Shown: positions 61,319 through 64,000 of the stretch, piece after piece
How the letters are laid out: each line of letters starts with the position of its first letter
Position numbering within the stretch: position 1 is the stretch's first letter
Assembly (NCBI RefSeq): GCF_905207245.1
Contig: NZ_CAJLKP010000027.1
Span: forward strand, 1-64,000
DNA from: an uncultured Bacteroides sp.
GTDB lineage: Bacteria; Bacteroidota; Bacteroidia; Bacteroidales; Bacteroidaceae
Direction: 5' to 3'
Length of the DNA: 64,000 nucleotides
Made by a program: the position numbers and the translations under genes
Notes under the pieces: generated by a model
Told to the model about the DNA's origin: nothing
Databases searched by the model: none
Seen by the model: only the letters and a program-made list of their open reading frames with translations

Positions 61319-61324
61319 AAAAAT

Positions 61325-63229
61325 ATGATAAAGCAACGAAAGATAGAGTTACTGGCTCCTGCCAAAAACATGGAATGCGGCATTGAGGCTATTAATCATG
61401 GTGCGGATGCGGTCTACATCGGTGCGCCTAAGTTTGGCGCACGTGCAGCAGCCGGCAATTCGTTGGAAGATATAGCTGCTTTGGTGGCTCATGCCCATTT
61501 ATATAATGCCCGGATTTATGTGACTGTCAATACGATCTTAAAGGAAGAAGAACTGGAAGAGACAGAGAAAATGATTTGGGATTTGTATCGTGCGGGAGTG
61601 GATGCGCTTATTGTGCAAGATATGGGAATCACTCACTTAAACCTGCCACCTATTCCCTTGCACGCCAGTACGCAAATGGATAACCGTACGCCGGAGAAAA
61701 TACGCTTCCTTGCAGAAGCCGGTTTCCGGCAGGTAGTATTGGCACGTGAGCTCTCCTTGCAGGAAATCAGCCATATTCATAAAGCCTGTCCGGAAGTGCC
61801 GTTGGAAGTATTTGTGCATGGGGCACTATGCGTTAGCTATAGTGGACAGTGCTATGTCAGTCAGGCATGCTTTGGGCGTAGTGCCAACCGGGGAGAGTGT
61901 GCACAGTTTTGCCGTCTGCCTTTCAGCCTGGTGGATACCGACGGAAAAATAATTGTACGTGATAAGCATTTGCTATCCCTTAAAGATTTGAATCAGAGTG
62001 ATATGCTGGAAGAACTGCTCGATGCGGGCGCTGCTTCACTTAAAATAGAAGGTCGTCTGAAAGATGTCTCTTACGTAAAGAATGTCACAGCAGCCTATCG
62101 CCAGAAGCTGGATACCATCTTTGCCCGCCGCAAAGAATATGTGCGTGCTTCTTCCGGTATCTGCCGTTATACTTTCCGGCCGCAACTGGATAAGAGCTTC
62201 AGTCGTGGATTTACTCACTATTTCCTGCATGGACGCAGTGAAGAGATTTTCTCTTTCGATACCCCGAAATCTCTCGGTGAAGAGATGGGAACTATGAAAG
62301 AGCAACGTGGAAATTACCTTACGGTAGCCGGACTGAAATCATTTAATAACGGTGATGGCGTATGCTATCTTGATGAACAGGACCGTTTGCAAGGTTTTCG
62401 CATCAACCGCGTGGACGGAAATAAACTTTATCCGGCAGGTGAGGTGCCCCGTATCCGTCCGCGAACTGTGCTCTACCGCAACTTCGACCAGGAATTTGAG
62501 AAGCTGCTTTCCCGCAAGTCTTCCGAGCGGAAGATTGCCGTATCCTTGCTTTTGGCAGATACGGCTTTTGGCTTTACCCTGACTGCTACGGATGAGGATG
62601 ATAATAGTGTGACCCTTTCTTTCCCTTATCAGAAAGAACTTGCCCGTACTCCGCAGGCGGATAATCTGCGCACGCAACTCGGCAAATTAGGAAATACTCC
62701 CTTTGATGCTTGTCTTCCTGTAGGGGCGAAGTATCATTTGCCCGAAACCCGTTCCGCCATCGAAATATGCTTTTCCGACAACTGGTTTCTCCCTGCTTCC
62801 GTCGTAGCCGAATGGCGTCGCCAGGTTATAGAAAAACTCATTACTGACCGCCGCATCAACTACCGTCAGGAACTAGCTGTCTGGAAACCGACCACCCATC
62901 CTTTCCCGCTTTCGGAGACTCTGCATAAACCAGCCGCTTTCGGAACTTCATTGACGTATCTTGGCAATGTAATGAACACCCGTGCCGCTTCTTTCTATGC
63001 TGACCACGGCATTGCCTCCGTGGCTCTGGCCTATGAGAAGCAATCTGTTCCGGGTGCTGTCCTGATGTTTTGCAAACATTGCCTGCGTTATAGTATGGGT
63101 TGGTGTCCTACTTATCAGAAAGGACGTTCACCTTACCGGGAACCTTATTACCTGTCAGGAACCGACGGTAAGCGTTTCCGTCTGGAGTTTGATTGTAAAA
63201 ATTGTCAGATGAAGGTTTATGCGGAATAA
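61325..63229 (+). CDS. U32-family peptidase / RNA-modification-type protein
   Basis: 634 residues. The N-terminal TIM-barrel U32 domain starts ELLAPAKNMECGIEAINHGADAVYIGAPKFGAR; the signature region EVFVHGALCVSYSGQCYVSQ...SANRGECAQFCRLPF holds the Cys residues that in relatives (RlhA, TrhP) bind Fe-S. A C-terminal domain of about 230 residues ends with a further Cys cluster (FCKHCLRYSMGWCP...CKNCQMK). Named a peptidase, but studied relatives hydroxylate tRNA or rRNA bases using prephenate; that may apply here. Confidence 0.9.
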   Translation: MIKQRKIELLAPAKNMECGIEAINHGADAVYIGAPKFGARAAAGNSLEDIAALVAHAHLYNARIYVTVNTILKEEELEETEKMIWDLYRAGVDALIVQDMGITHLNLPPIPLHASTQMDNRTPEKIRFLAEAGFRQVVLARELSLQEISHIHKACPEVPLEVFVHGALCVSYSGQCYVSQACFGRSANRGECAQFCRLPFSLVDTDGKIIVRDKHLLSLKDLNQSDMLEELLDAGAASLKIEGRLKDVSYVKNVTAAYRQKLDTIFARRKEYVRASSGICRYTFRPQLDKSFSRGFTHYFLHGRSEEIFSFDTPKSLGEEMGTMKEQRGNYLTVAGLKSFNNGDGVCYLDEQDRLQGFRINRVDGNKLYPAGEVPRIRPRTVLYRNFDQEFEKLLSRKSSERKIAVSLLLADTAFGFTLTATDEDDNSVTLSFPYQKELARTPQADNLRTQLGKLGNTPFDACLPVGAKYHLPETRSAIEICFSDNWFLPASVVAEWRRQVIEKLITDRRINYRQELAVWKPTTHPFPLSETLHKPAAFGTSLTYLGNVMNTRAASFYADHGIASVALAYEKQSVPGAVLMFCKHCLRYSMGWCPTYQKGRSPYREPYYLSGTDGKRFRLEFDCKNCQMKVYAE

Positions 63230-63251
63230 GGAAGTGAAATATGAGTCAGGA

Positions 63252-64000
63252 ATGCGAATCAGCATAGGACTACACAAAGTGTGCCGTTTCTTTTCTTTGC
63301 GCAGGTCTGCACTTATCTGTATTTCCTTATTCTTGTGTTTCTGTTTTCTTTCTTGCCGCTATTCTCGTCCCAATCTGGATGAGGAAGGAATGAGTGCCGG
63401 GACCCGCGATTCCTTGACTTACCTTTATGACCGCCACTATACGCTGAATACCAATTTGGAAGTGGTGCAGGATTCTGTTGTACTCGCCTGCCTTCCTGTG
63501 AAAGATTGCTATAATACCCTTTACAGAGGGGATCGTGTGGTAGTGGCCGAGTTAGCCATTCATCTGGCAGATAGCGTGGATAGCGTCTGGGTGAAGCTGG
63601 CCCATACTCAGGATATACAGGGCTGGATTGGTGAGCGGGAGATGATGCAGGCTTTTGTGCCGACGGATAGTATTTCCCAATTCATTTACCTATTCAGTGA
63701 TACGCATGCATCGTATTTTGTTATTATTTTCGCTTTGTTTGTGGGGGCCTGGATGCTGCGCCTATTCCGACGTAAACAGTTGAAGATGGTTTATTTCAAT
63801 GATATAGATAGTGTGTATCCGTTGTTGCTTTGCCTGCTGATGGCTTTCAGTGCTACGGTGTACGAGTCCATGCAGGTCTTTGTGCCCGAAACATGGGAAC
63901 ACTTCTACTTTAATCCTACGCTTTCTCCTTTTAAAGTGCCGTTTGTTCTTTCAGTCTTCTTGCTGAGCATCTGGCTGTTTATCATTGTGCTGCTGGCAGT
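63252..64000 (+). CDS. SH3-like membrane lipoprotein, truncated by the window end
   Basis: At least 249 residues, open at the right edge. MRISIGLHKVCRFFSLRRSA is followed by a hydrophobic stretch and a lipobox-like FLSC near residue 35. Residues about 65-135 (TNLEVVQDSVVLACLPVKDC..YRGDRVVV...VWVKLAHTQDIQGWIGERE) fit a bacterial SH3-type domain. At least three membrane segments follow (about 155-171, 190-207, 231-249), so it is anchored more than once. The start is 22 bp after the U32 stop. Function unknown. Confidence 0.7.
   Translation, partial: MRISIGLHKVCRFFSLRRSALICISLFLCFCFLSCRYSRPNLDEEGMSAGTRDSLTYLYDRHYTLNTNLEVVQDSVVLACLPVKDCYNTLYRGDRVVVAELAIHLADSVDSVWVKLAHTQDIQGWIGEREMMQAFVPTDSISQFIYLFSDTHASYFVIIFALFVGAWMLRLFRRKQLKMVYFNDIDSVYPLLLCLLMAFSATVYESMQVFVPETWEHFYFNPTLSPFKVPFVLSVFLLSIWLFIIVLLA

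Overview
The window looks like chromosomal DNA of a Bacteroides species (Bacteroidota). Three things point there. Promoters carry the Bacteroides-type -7 box TAnnTTTG with a TTTG-like -33 box, for example at 6547-6554, 9645-9675 (minus), 42050-42057, 46399-46406 and 60283-60290. Gene content is typical of the group: a double-ExbD TonB system, TamL/TamB, GldH, the Fe-S PSP1 protein RicT, a FISUMP/fimbrillin lipoprotein and a TonB-dependent receptor with a carboxypeptidase-regulatory-like N-terminal domain. Exported lipoproteins with clear lipoboxes are frequent. No phage, integrase, transposase, CRISPR array or rRNA is visible.

Layout. 366-815 is a small orphan exported protein. 1010-6438 is an exbB-exbD-exbD-tonB-pstS-like-TPR operon that energises outer-membrane transport. 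6605-9499 is an ABC ATPase/permease/GntR/membrane-protein operon. A convergent initiator tRNA-fMet gene (9558-9630, minus) follows. 9867-12001 holds a TetR regulator, fabG and an RluA-type pseudouridine synthase. 12083-14838 (minus) is a second ABC transporter operon. 15133-21971 (minus) is a TonB-receptor operon ending in an OB-fold lipoprotein and a PepSY membrane protein, probably a metal or cofactor uptake locus. 22155-24030 (minus) holds a small Glu/Pro-rich exported protein and a sigma-54 response regulator. 24122-30099 holds a cyclophilin lipoprotein, then M16 protease, MATE pump and a hybrid histidine kinase. 30261-37304 is tamB-tamL. 37429-38340 is a nucleotidyltransferase.

38427-41827 (minus) is a compact cassette: an HPr-kinase-like protein, an S26-type peptidase with Ser/His, a PqqD-like protein and an ABC exporter. 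It resembles the tailoring, recognition and export part of a RiPP locus, without a visible precursor or maturase. 42088-46121 holds an ABC-F ATPase and an M13 peptidase. 46434-47957 is purH. 48073-53877 is the cell-shape operon mreB-mreC-mreD-mrdA-rodA. 53866-57927 (minus) is metF-holB-ricT-gldH. 58021-59919 (minus) is the fimbrillin/FISUMP lipoprotein. metA, a U32 peptidase and a truncated SH3-like membrane lipoprotein close the window.

The most unusual signal is in the non-coding DNA. At least five palindromic elements have arms built from short repeated words that differ between elements, around a shared GC-rich core (GCTGCGCA, or GCTATG...CCGCA). One of them lies in frame inside the hybrid kinase gene. 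Separately, two intergenic arrays (14926-15057 and 46137-46246) both have an exact 22-bp period and a palindrome in each period, with different base sequences.
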